From: Megalobrama amblycephala
Taxonomy: Eukaryota > Chordata > Actinopteri > Cypriniformes > Xenocyprididae
DNA length: 64,000 nt
Direction of reading: 5' to 3'
Assembly (NCBI RefSeq): GCF_018812025.1
Contig: NC_063054.1
Coordinates: forward strand, 6,889,582 to 6,953,581
Shown here: in pieces, positions 24,311 through 35,857 of the stretch
How the letters are laid out: every line of letters begins with the position of its first letter
Numbering within the stretch: the stretch's first letter is position 1
Notes under the pieces: generated by a model
What the model was told of the DNA's origin: nothing
Database searches by the model: none
The model's input: the letters and a program-made list of their open reading frames with translations, nothing else
Program-made: the position numbers and the translations under genes

Positions 24311-25009
24311 CCAGCGTCCTCCTCCCATCCCAGAAAAGTTGGCCTGAATTTCCCTCGGTGCAGTGCGAGTTGAACCGATGGTACTACATCTCTAGATAGA
24401 TATAATTTAAGCTTTAACTCTCTATTTTATAGTGCAGAAACAGAAGTCATTTTCACTCCAACAGTCATTTTCAAACATTTTTTAAACTAAATAAATTAAT
24501 TGAAAAGTTGCTTTTAAAAAATACAATAATTTAAGTGTAAACTTACTAAATATAAGAGATGTTATTTTAATCAGTAAGCTTTAAAATGCATTCATTTTTA
24601 TGTAATGTTTGATATCAACCTGATGGTTCAGCAGATTGTTTAAGGGCTTTTGGTGTCTCGGAATCAAACAGAAAACAGGTTAAACTACATCCAGTTCTCA
24701 GCAGAAGATCTCACATGATCATAATCTCTCATTCATGTGCTCAGCACAGCACTTTAAATGTCACTCGAGCTTGATGGAGCTGATCTGAGCTGGTGTGACC
24801 CGTCCTGCAGCACAGGGCTCCATGAGATCTCACAAGCCACATCATTCCTGCATGAGGTGGCAGGGAGGGAAGGTTGGCTGCCCCCAGCGTGAGATCCATG
24901 CTGCCACCCAGCGGGGCAGCTGACAGGCTGGTAATTTCCTCTGACAGGTGACTGAGTGCAGGACCTGGACCGTGGTTGATTCGGACTTGAAATGAGATGA
25001 AGGAATTTT
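24311..25009. other. Unassigned, locally GC-richer DNA
   Basis: The stretch at about 24760-24985 is GC-richer than its surroundings and contains no recognised repeat. It could be a conserved noncoding element or exon-proximal DNA, but nothing in it proves so. Confidence 0.3.
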
Positions 25010-25500
25010 CACTAAGGCTGCATTTATTTTATTAAAAACACAGTAAAACTGTAATATTGTGTAATAGTATTACAACATGTCATACATATTTCTTATTAAT
25101 ATCAATGTTAAAAACTATAAAACATACAGTTCAATAAACATCATTTATTTGAAACAGAAATATCTTTAATAATAATGATGTTTTACTATCAATTAAATTT
25201 ATCCTTGCTGAATTTTTAATCTTTTTTAAATCTTACTTACCCCAAACATTTGAATGGTAGTGAAATATTAAGCAGCTCAACTGTTTTCAACATTGATAAT
25301 AATAAGTAGTTTTTCTTGAGCAGCAAATCATCATGTTAGAATGATTTCTGAATCACTGACACTGAAGACTGGAGTAATGATGCTGAAAATTCAGCTTTGC
25401 ATCACAGGAATAAATACATTTTTAAAATACATTTAAATAGAATTCCATAATATTACTGTATTTTTAATAAATGTAGTTTTGGTGAGCATAAGGTACTTCT
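25010..25500. mobile_element. Rearranged copies of a common cyprinid repeat
   Basis: Contains CTAAGGCTGCATTTATTT, ACCCCAAACATTTGAATGG and AACAGTTGAGCTGCTTAAT-like phrases familiar from a Tc1-type fish repeat whose end is CTACCGTTCAAA. Two partial copies appear to be joined in opposite orientation near 25262. Confidence 0.5.
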
Positions 25501-26135
25501 TTAATATATATATATATTATATCTGTTAATGATTTTCTCAAATACATTTTTTTCTTTACAATAAAAAATTGTATCTGTTAACATTAGCTAATGTGATGAG
25601 CATTTTTATGTACTAACAAAGGTTATAGTGTTATAGTATATATAAGGTTATAGTATAGCCTTATAGTACAGTCTTACCAAGATTTATTGGCTTTTCTTCA
25701 CTGTAACCACAATACGTGACTTGCATCATGCTTTCATCTAGAAACTTCAGTGAAGGTTAGTCAGAAACTGTTTCTATAGCTGCAGGGTCAGAGATCAAGG
25801 ACGGTGTTAACTGTGATGAAGCACTCTACAGGATTTGATGACAGACAATCCAGCACCTTTATTGGACAGGTAGATAGAAAAGAGATGACTTAGGCTTTAA
25901 GGTCAAAGCAAGTTGAAGAAAAGCAGATCGTTTTTTGGCCAATTATTATAACGTGGTATCTGTTAATAATGATTCACGTATTATTCATATTTTTAATAAC
26001 ATTGTCAATCGATTAAAATATTTAATCACAATTAGTTTGTTTAGTCTGATTTTGGTACATTAATCTTCTTTACTCATCCCACTTATAAAACACAGATTCC
26101 ATATTGCTCAATATGAAAGACAAAACATGAAATAA
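25501..26135. other. Unassigned DNA
   Basis: A short TA run near 25505-25520; otherwise nothing recognised. Confidence 0.4.
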
Positions 26136-26139
26136 TTAA

Positions 26140-27131
26140 AGGTGCCATCGAACATTTTTTTACAAGATGTAATATAAGTCTAAGGTGTCCCCTGAATGTG
26201 TCTGTGAAGTTTCAGCTCAAAATACCCCATAGATTTTATTTTTTTAATACATTTTTTTAACTGCCTATTTTGGGGCATAATTAGAAATGCGCCGATTCAG
26301 GCTGCGGCCCCTTTAATTGCTCACGCTCTCCGCCCCCTCCCGAGCTCTCGACTCTATCATTGCATAAACAAAGTTCACACAGCTAATATAACCCTCAAAA
26401 TGGATCTTTACAAAGTGTTCGTCATGCATGCTGCATGCATACATCGGATTATCTGAGCATTGTATTTATTTGGATGTTTACATTTAATTCCGAATGAGTT
26501 TGATAGTGCTCTGTGGCTAACAGCTAATGCTACACTGTTGGAGAGATTTATAAAGAATGAAGTTGTGTTTATGAATTATACAGATAATTCATAATTATAC
26601 ATTATTAAATGTTTAATAATGAAAATAGCGACGGCTCTTGTCTCCGTGAATACAGTAAGAAACGATGGTAACTTTAACCACATTTAACAGTACATTAGCA
26701 ACATGCTAATGAAACATTTAGAAAGACAGTTTACAAAATTACGTGATATTTTTTATACAGTTTATAAAAATATCACGTAATCATGGATCATGTCAGTTAT
26801 TTTTCGCTATTGTTCTTGCTTGCTTACCTAGTCTGATGATTCAGCTGTGCACAGATCCAGACGTTAATACTGGCTGCCCTTGTCTAATGCCTTGAACATG
26901 AGCTGGCATATGCACATATTGGGGGCGTACATATTAATGATCCCGACTGTTACGTAACAGTCGGTGTTATGTTGAGATTCGCCTGTTCTTCGGAGGTCTT
27001 TAAACAAATGAGATTTATATAAGAAGGAGGAAACAATGGAGTTTGAGACTCACTGTATGTCATTTCCATGTACTGAACTCTTGTTATTCAACTATGCCAC
27101 GGTAATTTCAATTTTTAATTCTAGGGCACCT
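26140..27131 (-). mobile_element. TTAA DNA transposon, family A copy 2 (inverted)
   Basis: Starts AGGTGCCATCGAAC and ends TTCTAGGGCACCT, flanked by TTAA (26136-26139, 27132-27135). It matches copy 1 (268-1193) in reverse orientation across its length, including TCAACATAACACCGACTG. 992 bases against 926, so indels separate the copies. Confidence 0.85.
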
Positions 27132-27135
27132 TTAA

Positions 27136-28277
27136 GTATTATAACAATTTCCCCACACTTTATAGACTTCCATCTTCATGTGTAATATGCTTGTATGACC
27201 TTTGATATGTCATATTTTTTGGACTTTGGTTATAATTACAGCTGCATGTGATTATTTATTTGAATACCACACTTCTGGCTGATAGATGCCACTGAAATAG
27301 GTGTCCTGAGAAATCACACTTGTCTCTGTGACAACCATATAGGCTCTGTACATAGCAAAGAAGAGTCAGGGAAGCCGTGCATGCTTTTTATCAGATATTC
27401 TCTCTGGCTGTCAATCATTTTTGCATGTTTTGAGTTTCCTGACATCAGGTTTACTGACTTGTTTTTGCAGGGCGAATTTTGAAGAGGGTAGAATAAATTG
27501 TGCGCACATACTCACACACATTAACATGTTCATTTTGACAGTCCTAATTTTTATACATTATTATTTATTTATATAAATTAACCATTCATTAACTAACGTA
27601 AATTTAAAAATGGCCAATAGTACATTTCTAAATTAATATTAACCTAGTAAAAAAAAAAAAGTTGTATATTGTTAGTTCATGATATTTAAGGCAATGAATT
27701 TAACATTCGTGTTACACACAGGTCAGTGGAACGAAAAACGCAATGTCAAAAGACACATTATTCTAAAAGCTATTTTAATTGGAGTTCTTAGAATGAAATT
27801 GTAGTTTTTAGACTATGTGTATTCAGTATTTATTAGCCTATTAAGTGTTACCATAAGGGGCCATTTACCCAGAATTTATTTATTTATTTATTTTATTTTT
27901 ATTTATTTTTTTGCAGTTAAAAATACACAGGTCAGTGGAACGAAAAACACAAGGTTCAAAAGACATTATTTTAAAAGCTGAACATCTTTTAATATGAGGT
28001 TTTAGAATGGGATTTTTAGTTTTAAGAATGGCATGTAAAGCTCAAAGTAAACTTCAGCCATTTGCATTCCACAGAAGTCCATGCACTGCCTGAGTGACGT
28101 AATTTTCGTCATCAGGAGGGGCAGCGGACATCCTTACAACAGCGCATGCGCAAAGTGAGTGTTGAGACAGAAGAGTCCACTTGGTGGCAGTACGCAGTTG
28201 TGATATGTTGTGCAGTAGTCTAAGAAGAGTGTGGAAAGAGAAGGAGTGGAACCCAGAAAATTAAATATACCTGGGCC
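27136..28277. other. Unassigned DNA with a local duplication
   Basis: CACAGGTCAGTGGAACGAAA occurs at about 27718 and again at about 27927 with matching downstream sequence (CAAAAGACA, TAAAAGCT). TTTA/TTTATTT runs lie between. Nothing else recognised. Confidence 0.5.
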
Positions 28278-28281
28278 TTAA

Positions 28282-28570
28282 AGGCACAATATGTAAGATT
28301 TTTGGATGAAAATATCCAAAAACCACCAGAACAATGTTCTGTGTCAACAAAGCCCCGCCCTGCTTCATACCACAGTAACATTAATAAAACTTTACTATAT
28401 TAGCTCATCCATGAACATGATTTCTGCCCCATCTGATTGCTTTCTATTGGCTGTCGAGGTGAAGATGACAACTCCCATGATTCCATGCTCATTCACGTCG
28501 TCATCAAGCTACGATTTTGTTATTGTTTTGAATAAACTACTTCTAGCGGTGAAACTTACATGCTGTGCCT
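28282..28570. mobile_element. TTAA element, family D copy 2
   Basis: Starts AGGCACAATATGTAAG and ends, inverted, AGGCACAGCATGTAAG; TTAA at 28278-28281 and 28571-28574. The interior CATCCATGAACATGATTTCT and GGCTGTCGAGGTGAAGA recurs in D3 near 38388-38450. Confidence 0.75.
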
Positions 28571-28992
28571 TTAAAGCAAAAGATGTGAGCACAACAATTA
28601 AAAGCATTCATCTAGCATTAAACTAGTCATCTAGTTCTCCTCAGCAATAAATGCTAGAATGAGACAGAGTAGAAAGTGAACATTGCTACGTCATAAATGA
28701 TTTTGCACCCGGTCACTGTGCAAAAATACTTTTATATAACAATAAAATCTTTATATTAACTGATTTTCTATTAATGCGGTACATGTAATTACAACCGTCT
28801 GTGGTCTCCCAGTGGGTTACATTACGCACAGTTTAGCATTATGTGATTAATTTACAACAAAACAAAAGAAAACTAGGGCTGCTCTTGACAAAAGATTTTT
28901 CCGGTCCACTGGTAGTCATTCATTTTAAGCAATTAGTCGACTAATCGCACGTTTATTAATAAACCATATAAATAGTAATAAAGAACCTTTAA

Positions 28993-29400
28993 AGGGTTAG
29001 TTCACCCCAAAATGAAAATTCTGTCATTTATTACTTACCCTCATATCGTTCCACACCCGTAAGACCTTCGTTAATCTTCGGAACACAAATTAAGTTATTT
29101 TAGTTGAAATCCGATGGCTCCGTGAGGCCTTCATAGGGAGCAATGACACTTCCTCTCTCAAGATCCATAAAGGTACTAAAAACATATCTAAATCAGTTCA
29201 TGTGAGTACAGTGGTTCAATATTAATATTATAAAGCGGCGAGAATATTTTTGGTGCGCCAAAAAAAAACAAAATAACAACTTATTTATTGAGGGACGATT
29301 TCAAAACAATGCTTCAGGAAGCATCGGAGCACAATGACTTTATAATATTAATATTGAACCACTGTACTTCCGAAGATTGGTGTGGAACGGCATAAGGGTA
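28993..29400. mobile_element. TTAA foldback element, family B copy 2, right end damaged
   Basis: Starts AGGGTTAGTTCACCCCAAAAT after TTAA (28989-28992). The right arm pairs (TTTATAATATTAATATTGAACC) but has an internal deletion, and the terminal bases are lost near 29400. Confidence 0.7.
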
Positions 29401-29956
29401 TATAAACAGCAAGGAGACTGCTTTAATATTTCAATAATTAATTGATAAACTAGTGTTTTGTGTGATTTCGGCTGCAGAGATGAAGTTGATGATGCTGACT
29501 TTGTCATCTAGTGGATGTGCCTGTATGCACATTTCATATGGGTTACTTAACCTGAGAATATATGTTTTCCATTTAAATTGGTTCATTTAAAAGTAGACAT
29601 TTTGCTTTCTATAGATATATTTTTCATGTCTGTGAGGCAAGTTTACATGGAGGTATCTTTTGTTTTCGGCATGCTCAGGTTCACAGAGAGAGAAGGCAGA
29701 AAGCGCACCCTGTTTGCTTTCATTATTTTTACAAAAGCACAACGTTTTGTTGTTATTGTGAGTGTGCACAAATAAAAGTAGACTCTTTACAGATTCAGAA
29801 GATGTATTACTCTTATCTGTATGACCAAAAATGAGTTTATTAAGTGCAAGTGATCGCACCGGCACCTCCATGTTAGCTGTCATGTAGTAAGCGCGCTACT
29901 ATTCAGCTGTCACACTCCACACAAACGCTTGAATAGCCCATATTTTTCTAGGTTAG

Positions 29957-30557
29957 AGGTGCTAAAGAGGATCTTTCCGTCGACTGAGAAACCAAAGACT
30001 GTTAGTGAGTTTTTGAAATGAGCGCATGCGTAAGAACAACCCCCCTCCTTCACAGCTCATTTCGAGGGAACGCCTCCCAAAACTCGTGCATGAGTATTGG
30101 AACACGAGTGTTTACCACCGGCATTCACTGTGTCGTGTTAGTGGTTTCATTATGTCGGACTCACCGCAGGTAACTCATAATCTGCAGTTGTTACTCTTGT
30201 CTCCTGACAAAAACATTGCATGCGGCGCCTGTGGAGTGTGGAAAGTTACTGGAGCGCGCAGCCGCCTCTTCGCACAAGGAACGTCATGGCAGTGATTGAC
30301 AAGCCAGAAGGCCCGTCCACGCACATCTTTCTCAAGGAATGTAATGGCAGTGATTGACAAGCCAGAGGGCCAATCGTTTACGCGATGATCGCGTAAACGA
30401 TTGGCTGATGTTTTTAAGGCCCTACCTCGTGCACAGATGATGTATATTAATATTATTCCTTTCAGTGTTTCTAATAAATAGTCTTTTATCAGTTAGTAAA
30501 GACAGTTTCAAGTAATATTGCAAAAATGTATAAAACAAAACATCCTCTGTAGCACCT
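29957..30557. mobile_element. TTAA element, family E, with CpG-rich core
   Basis: Starts AGGTGCTAAAGAGGAT and ends, inverted, AGGTGCTACAGAGGATG; flanks TTAG (29953-29956, probably a mutated TTAA) and TTAA (30558-30561). The core has many CpGs, an ATG at 30152 and a donor-like CAG|GTAACT at 30169. It also holds a 40-bp direct repeat (about 30278 and 30333) and the near-perfect palindrome at 30369-30405. Confidence 0.7.
30369..30405. repeat. 37-bp near-perfect palindrome
   Basis: Two 18-base arms, GCCAATCGTTTACGCGAT and its exact complement, separated by a single G. It lies in element E. Confidence 0.97.
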
Positions 30558-30666
30558 TTAACGTTAAAGCGGGCAGCCATGTAAAGTTGCTACTACTTAC
30601 ATGTTTCATATAATAAGCCATAATTTAGGTCAATGAATAATAGGCGAGCGTTTGGATGTCCTGCCC

Positions 30667-31784
30667 ATTTTGAATATGCCGCCCGCATCCTCCTGGAGAA
30701 GTACAGGGAGAAGAACCAGACCGTCCACATGGCATTTCTCGATCTCGAAAAGGCATTCGACAGAGTTCCCCACAACCTCATCTGGCATTCCCTCCATTCC
30801 CATGGAGTCCCTGAGGCCTATGTCGAGTGGATCAAATTTCTCTACAAAGGCGTCACCAGTGCAGTTAGGTGCACAGCCGGACTGTCACTGCCCTTTCCAA
30901 TCAACGTCAGAGTCCACCAAGGTTCGGCTTTGTCACCCCTCCTTTTCATCCTCTGTATGGACACCATCACAGCCGACCTGCAATCGCCCCACCCCTGGTC
31001 ACTCCTCTTCACCGATGATGTTTTCCTCGCTAGCAAGACTAGGGCAGTGACTCAGAGGGATACCCAACTATGGAAAGACCGGTTGGACGAATATGGCCTA
31101 CGACTTAACATCAAGAAGACAGAGTACCTGGAGGGTGGCCCCCAAACCGATGGCACCATCAGCATCGACAACGAAGAACTGAAGAAGATCGAAGAATTCT
31201 GATACTTGGGCTCAGTCATCAGCTACGACGGAAGTGCCACTGCCGATGTTCGAGCAAGGATACAAGCAGCCTGGATGAAATGCCGCCAAGTGACCAGTGT
31301 CCTTTGTGACCGACGGGTGCCGGACAAGCTCAAGGGGAAGATCTACAAAACGGTGATCCGCCCAGTAGCCCTGTATGGTTCTGAATGCTGGCCTGTTTCG
31401 ACCATTCATGAACAGGCCCTCAACACCATGGAAATGCGTATGCTCCGATGGAGCTTGGGAATCACACGATGGGATCACATTATGAACGAACACATACGGA
31501 AGCGGCTAGGTGTAGCCCCTATCAAAGAAAAAATGCTCGAATCGCGTCTTCGGTGGTATGGTCACATGGTCCGAAGTGCCGAGGACTCGGTAGCCAAGAC
31601 AGCCACGTGGATCGACCCTGTAGGCCATCGCCCCTGAGGTCGACCAAAGAAATGGTGGATGGACAGAATTAAGGAAGACTTGAAGATCGTCAATGCATCC
31701 CCAGAAGACGCCTTGGACAGACCCAAATGGAGACGACTTTGCCAAAGAGCGGACCCTGCAATAGCGGGAGCAATGCCAGGATGA
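30667..31784 (+). pseudogene. RTE-clade reverse transcriptase, C-terminal part with two stops
   Basis: One continuous frame runs to the terminal TGA at 31782-31784, broken only by TGA at 31200-31202 and 31635-31637. Motifs in order: AFLDLEKAFDRVPH (RT motif A), VHQGSALSPLLF (motif B), LLFTDDVFLAS at about 30999-31031 (motif C, usually FADD, so an A-to-T change), LRLNIKKTEYL (motif D). The RTE-type C-terminus follows: LYGSECWPV, MEMRMLRWSLG, RLRWYGHMVRS and GRPKKWW. Both stops occur where related proteins tend to have a basic residue, consistent with CGA to TGA. No frameshift is seen, so the copy is young compared with the Tc1 relics. It cannot make active enzyme. Confidence 0.88.
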
Positions 31785-31806
31785 AGAAGGAGAAGAAGAA
31801 GAAGAA
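30667..31806 (+). mobile_element. 5'-truncated RTE-type LINE insertion
   Basis: A 1140-base insertion between a 17-bp target duplication: GTTTGGATGTCCTGCCC at 30650-30666 and the same with one change at 31807-31823. It ends in a GAA-rich tail (31782-31806), the simple-repeat type of 3' end seen in RTE LINEs. It is GC-richer than the surrounding DNA. The endonuclease and N-terminal half are absent, as usual for incomplete target-primed reverse transcription. It was inserted into hAT sequence. Confidence 0.88.
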
Positions 31807-31997
31807 GTTTGAATGTCCTGCCCGATGTACTGTAATTACTATATAGACCAGCTGTTAACGATCTATCCCTCACGGACTGCGTGACTTCGCCAATTCCTGT
31901 GGAGTTTTTTTCGGCAACTAAGAGACTAATAAAATTTTGGTCAGCTAAGCCTCTTCTCGTCAACGAACAGTTGGTTGACTATTAGGGGACAGCCCTA

Positions 31998-33176
31998 AAG
32001 AATATATGCCTTCATCTCCAAAATCATTATTATTACTATTATTAATGTTGTTATTGTTGTTGTCTTGAATTACGTAGTGAAATTGGATTAGCTCAATTCT
32101 GCTAATTCTTTTTTTGTGAATTGAGGTGATGTGTGCAGAGGATTGTTGGTGATTGGAGGACGCACTTGAAGGATACACTTTAAGCTTCAAGGATACAGTT
32201 GATCCTTCAAAATAAAACAAAGTACACAAAACGAAGATTGCCTTCAAAGGTTCCTTCAAATTGAGACGTCCTTTGATGGAGCTTGATGACATAACAGCCA
32301 AAATATGCAGCCTTGCTAGGACCTTCCGAACTGATGGGAAAATGTAACTATGTTACTAGGTGGCGATTTCATATAAATTACAACATGAATCATACAAAAT
32401 CGTACGATAAGCATGAATGTCTACCTATAAACAGCAGTGCTACACAGATAAACTAAACACAATATACTGTATACCATGTTTTTCAACTAAATAGCTTTTT
32501 GTCACAGAGGAGCAGATATAGAACGATGGTTTAAAGACCATGAGAATCAATAAACAGCAGGTGCAGGTAAAGGCTTGTCCAGTAGGACTTCACAACAACA
32601 CACAGAAATGTTTTACCACCCATCAAAACAGTCAGGGACCTTCAACAGCATGTGTCCAAAGCCCCAGTGACATGTCAGCTTAACTTGGACACTGCTGTTC
32701 TCTGAAACTGAAATGTCCTGCCGGTGTGTGGGAAGGATGGAGTTTGCAGGGGAAGTCTTTGTGTACAAAGCTAATGTTTATCTTTGACATTGGGGTAAAG
32801 TCTTTGGGCTTTAAAGACAGCTGACAGCAGTGGGTGGGTAGTCGCTTTTCTTCACTGACACCCCGTCAGGCTTAAAAGACAGGCAAGAAACAATAAAGCT
32901 CAAGAGACAAGAAAAATACCAGCGTGAACTATAGAGTTTTGTCACTCTGAATTTAGAGTTTGTCTCATAATTTTTTTTTTTTTTTTCTTTTTTCATCAAA
33001 CTAAAAGTATTACGGCTATCAATAGCACCTAACATTAAAATAATCATAAAAATATTTTATGAATCTCCAACTTAATGTAGAAACAAGATAAAGTATTTTT
33101 AAAAATTTAATATTTTGAATATTTGTTTAATAGCATATTTATAAGTATGAATAAAGGCCAATCTCACTGATACAAC

Positions 33177-33208
<32 letters not shown>

Positions 33209-33690
33209 GTGGTTCTGGAGACAAAATGAGTAATTTAATAGTCATTTAATATTACAGTATAATTGAAAGCATAAACTGCTTGATTTTATTTATTAGTTAA
33301 ATAAGAATTTCAGAACATTAACAATATTTTAAGTGGACATGTATACAGATTACTCATAAAATGTGCTCTGATCTGAATTAATTCACAATTATCCACCTTG
33401 TTTTTCAGGTAGGAGTGGGTGCGGCCATTTGTAAATTTAATGTGACTGGCTTCCGGTGTCATTCACCTCCAGTTATTTTTAGTTTTTTGACAGTTTATTG
33501 TCTTAATTATAAACATGCTGGTTTGTAGTGCAAATAGTTTTACAGTTTACTGTACTTTGATATTCTTCTTGTTAGTTCCCTATAGCGTAAAACATAAAAC
33601 ACCTTACTTCATCATTGAAATGTAAGGTGGATAGACAAAACAATCTGACTATATTAATAACGTACAAACAACTGTACTTTTCACATTTTT
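31998..33690. other. Unassigned DNA with T-runs
   Basis: T-runs at about 32970-32985 and 33179-33208. A cluster of CCTTCAA phrases occurs at 32180-32260. A stretch near 33412-33520 (GGAGTGGGTGCGGCCATTTG) resembles the interior of a fish repeat but has no visible ends. 32580-32830 looks non-repetitive. Confidence 0.4.
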
Positions 33691-33699
33691 TTTTTATTG

Positions 33700-34470
33700 A
33701 ATTCATTGAGTTATTATTCACACTGCAGGGTGGAGAAATTAAGTGATTTTTATTATCCTGTATATCCTCCTTTAGCAACAAAATCTCCACAAAATGTGCC
33801 AAGACTTTTGACCAACCCTCTTCACAAATCTGTTTCAGCTTATCAGTATTTTTGGGTTGTCTTGATAGCACAGCCCTTGTTAAGCTAGGCCACGGCATCT
33901 CAGTTGGCTTAAGGTCAGGACTCCTCAGGAAGTTTCCTCTTTTTCACACATTGTTTAGTTGATTTACTTGGTTTCTTGTCTTGTAGCCTCACCTAACCTC
34001 CCTTTAGCTTGAAGTCATGAATGGCTGTCCTGACATTCTCCAGTAAAATGTCTTGATACATATTTGAAATCATTGTTCCTTCAGTGATTGCAAAGTATCC
34101 AGACCCTGTGGCAACAAAGCAGTGTTAAACCATGATGCTCCATCCACCATGCTTTATAGTTGGAATGAAGCTTTGGTGTTGGTGTGCAGTGCACTTTTTC
34201 ATTTAACCAAAGCTTTGTATATTTTTTGCCAAAAAGATCAACTTCATTCTTAGTTGTCCACAGAACATTTTCTCAGGTGGTTTTGGGCAAATGCGAGACA
34301 TGCCTCAGTATTTGTTTTTGGCAGCAGTGTTTTCCTATGTGTTTTGTTGACTTCTTTTGCTGTTCTCCTTGGGTTCCTTCTTACCTCTTTCAAAATTGCC
34401 CATTGTTTTCAAACTAAAATGTTTTTGGAGAAGTTGTATCAGAGTTTCACTTACTTTGTCTAACCTGCCC
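33700..34470 (-). pseudogene. Heavily decayed Tc1-like transposase (minus strand)
   Basis: Minus-strand fragments in shifting frames echo a Tc1 DDE transposase: EVDLFGKK upstream, then a frame-changed KAWWMEHHG corresponding to the KHGGG..MVWG region. Near the C-terminus, LKPTEMPWPSLTR precedes NTDKLKQICEEGWSK. Many stops and frameshifts. Terminal inverted repeats are not recognised. Confidence 0.6.
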
Positions 34471-34947
34471 CGTCAACGATCACTCAATGTCTCAATAAAC
34501 CTCCAACTGTTTGTGTCATTAGTTTAGTCAGTTTGTGATTGTCTACAATTGTAAGTTAACTTTATGAGTAATACAATATTTTCAAAGGGCTCACAAACAC
34601 ATTCTATGTTCTAATCTAAAATATTGATAATCCACTATCCAGGTATTTTCCATAATGAGTCATTAATTTGCAAATGTTCTAAATCTACTATAAAAAAATG
34701 AACAAAAAGCCATTAAGCATATGGAAAAATGACACACATCAACATTATAAAGTCCCATTTGGTTGATCTTAAAAGACCTGTGTTTGGTGTAAATCAACTA
34801 GAAACAAGCAGATACCATTATTCCACCTGATTTAAATGTGTTGAGGCCCTTCTGCCCCATCACCTAAAAAGCACTATTACCATCTACACAAACCGAATAA
34901 ACCATTAAAATTACTATCACATTACCATTCTTTAGGATGAATGAATG

Positions 34948-35010
34948 AATGAGTGTATATATGTATGTATGTATGTATGCATGGATGGATGGAAGGGTGG
35001 ATGGATGCAT
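34948..35010 (+). repeat. (ATGT)n and (GGAT)n microsatellite
   Basis: Adjoining tetranucleotide runs, TGAA then TATG then GGAT. Confidence 0.9.
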
Positions 35011-35059
35011 TTTAACTCAGTCTGGACAGACAAATTACTTGTCGCACTATCTTAGCACT

Positions 35060-35400
35060 ATCATTGAGACCCTAATTTGCAAACTCACTGGAACTGAGCA
35101 CTGACCCTGTGCAACTGGATCCACGACTTTCTTCCTGACTGACAGAATATAGTTAATATCCATGACCAGACTTCACGCTCTGGCACCCTGAGCTCTAGCA
35201 CCCCACAGAGACATGTCCTCAGTGCTCTTCTGGCCCACAACATTTTCTGTCTCCAGGCTCCCCAGTAACATCATCGGATTCACTGACGACATCACAGCAG
35301 AAGGGCTCAAACAGCCATATGACAGCCTGCAAAGAAGTAGTGACATGCCTAAGCAACAAAGTCAGTCTATTTCTTAATGTCAGAGAGACAAAAGAAAGTC
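35060..35400 (+). pseudogene. Relic of a non-LTR reverse transcriptase
   Basis: Plus-strand fragments WIHDFLPD, SGTLSSSTPQRHVLSALL and NIIGFTDDITAEGL echo the fish LINE pattern W..DFL..R, STG.PQGCVLSPLL and FADDT. The catalytic FADD is FTDD, and stops and frame changes separate the pieces. Clade probably CR1/L2-like, not certain. Confidence 0.55.
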
Positions 35401-35714
35401 ATTGGCAATATACGGTGGCAACAATATGCATTTGGTAACTTACAGTGTCAAAATGTTATTCCGAATTATGATTTGATTGCAGTATCAAATGCTTTGCAGT
35501 ATTGCAGTATTCATGTTCCCTTATAATATTTAATAAAAATAACTACCCCTACCTCTTGCAACATCATCACAGCATTAGCAAACGATCTGATGATTTTTTT
35601 TTGTGCTAGTTGCACTGATATGTCAGTAGGTGGCGACGAGATACTTGCTGCATCCCAATTCGCCTACTTATACTATGCTCTGTTTTTGTGACAAAAAAAG
35701 TACATACTTTTGAG

Positions 35715-35857
35715 TAGGGCTGGGACAATAAATAGTTTCTCAAAGAATCTGGAACGATTCTGATATTTTCCTATGTATCGCAATTTGAGAAGGAAAATAT
35801 CAGAACCGATCCAGAATCATTGTATGTATAGAGAATCGATGTATTGTCCCAACCCTG
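35715..35857. mobile_element. 143-bp palindromic hAT MITE
   Basis: Starts TAGGGCTGGGACAATA, ends inverted CAGGGTTGGGACAATA, with a perfect 8-bp duplication CTTTTGAG at 35707-35714 and 35858-35865. The arms fold over almost the full length. It sits in another repeat whose end CATCCCAATTCGCCTACTT begins near 35652. Confidence 0.92.

Larger units (their letters stand above)
28874..31997. mobile_element. Large hAT-type host element with three nested insertions
   Basis: Left end TAGGGCTGCTC followed by a TTAGTCGACTAATCG region; right end inverted TAGGGCTGTCCCC followed by TAGTCAACCAAC. Flanks AAGAAAAC and AAGAATAT are an imperfect 8-bp match. Nested inside are B2 (28993-29400), E (29957-30557) and an RTE LINE (30667-31806). 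Removing them leaves roughly 1 kb, typical of a non-autonomous hAT element. Confidence 0.55.

Noticed and set aside
30842..31036. Minus-strand frames opposite the RTE LINE
   Set aside because: Shadows of the plus-strand reverse transcriptase frame.
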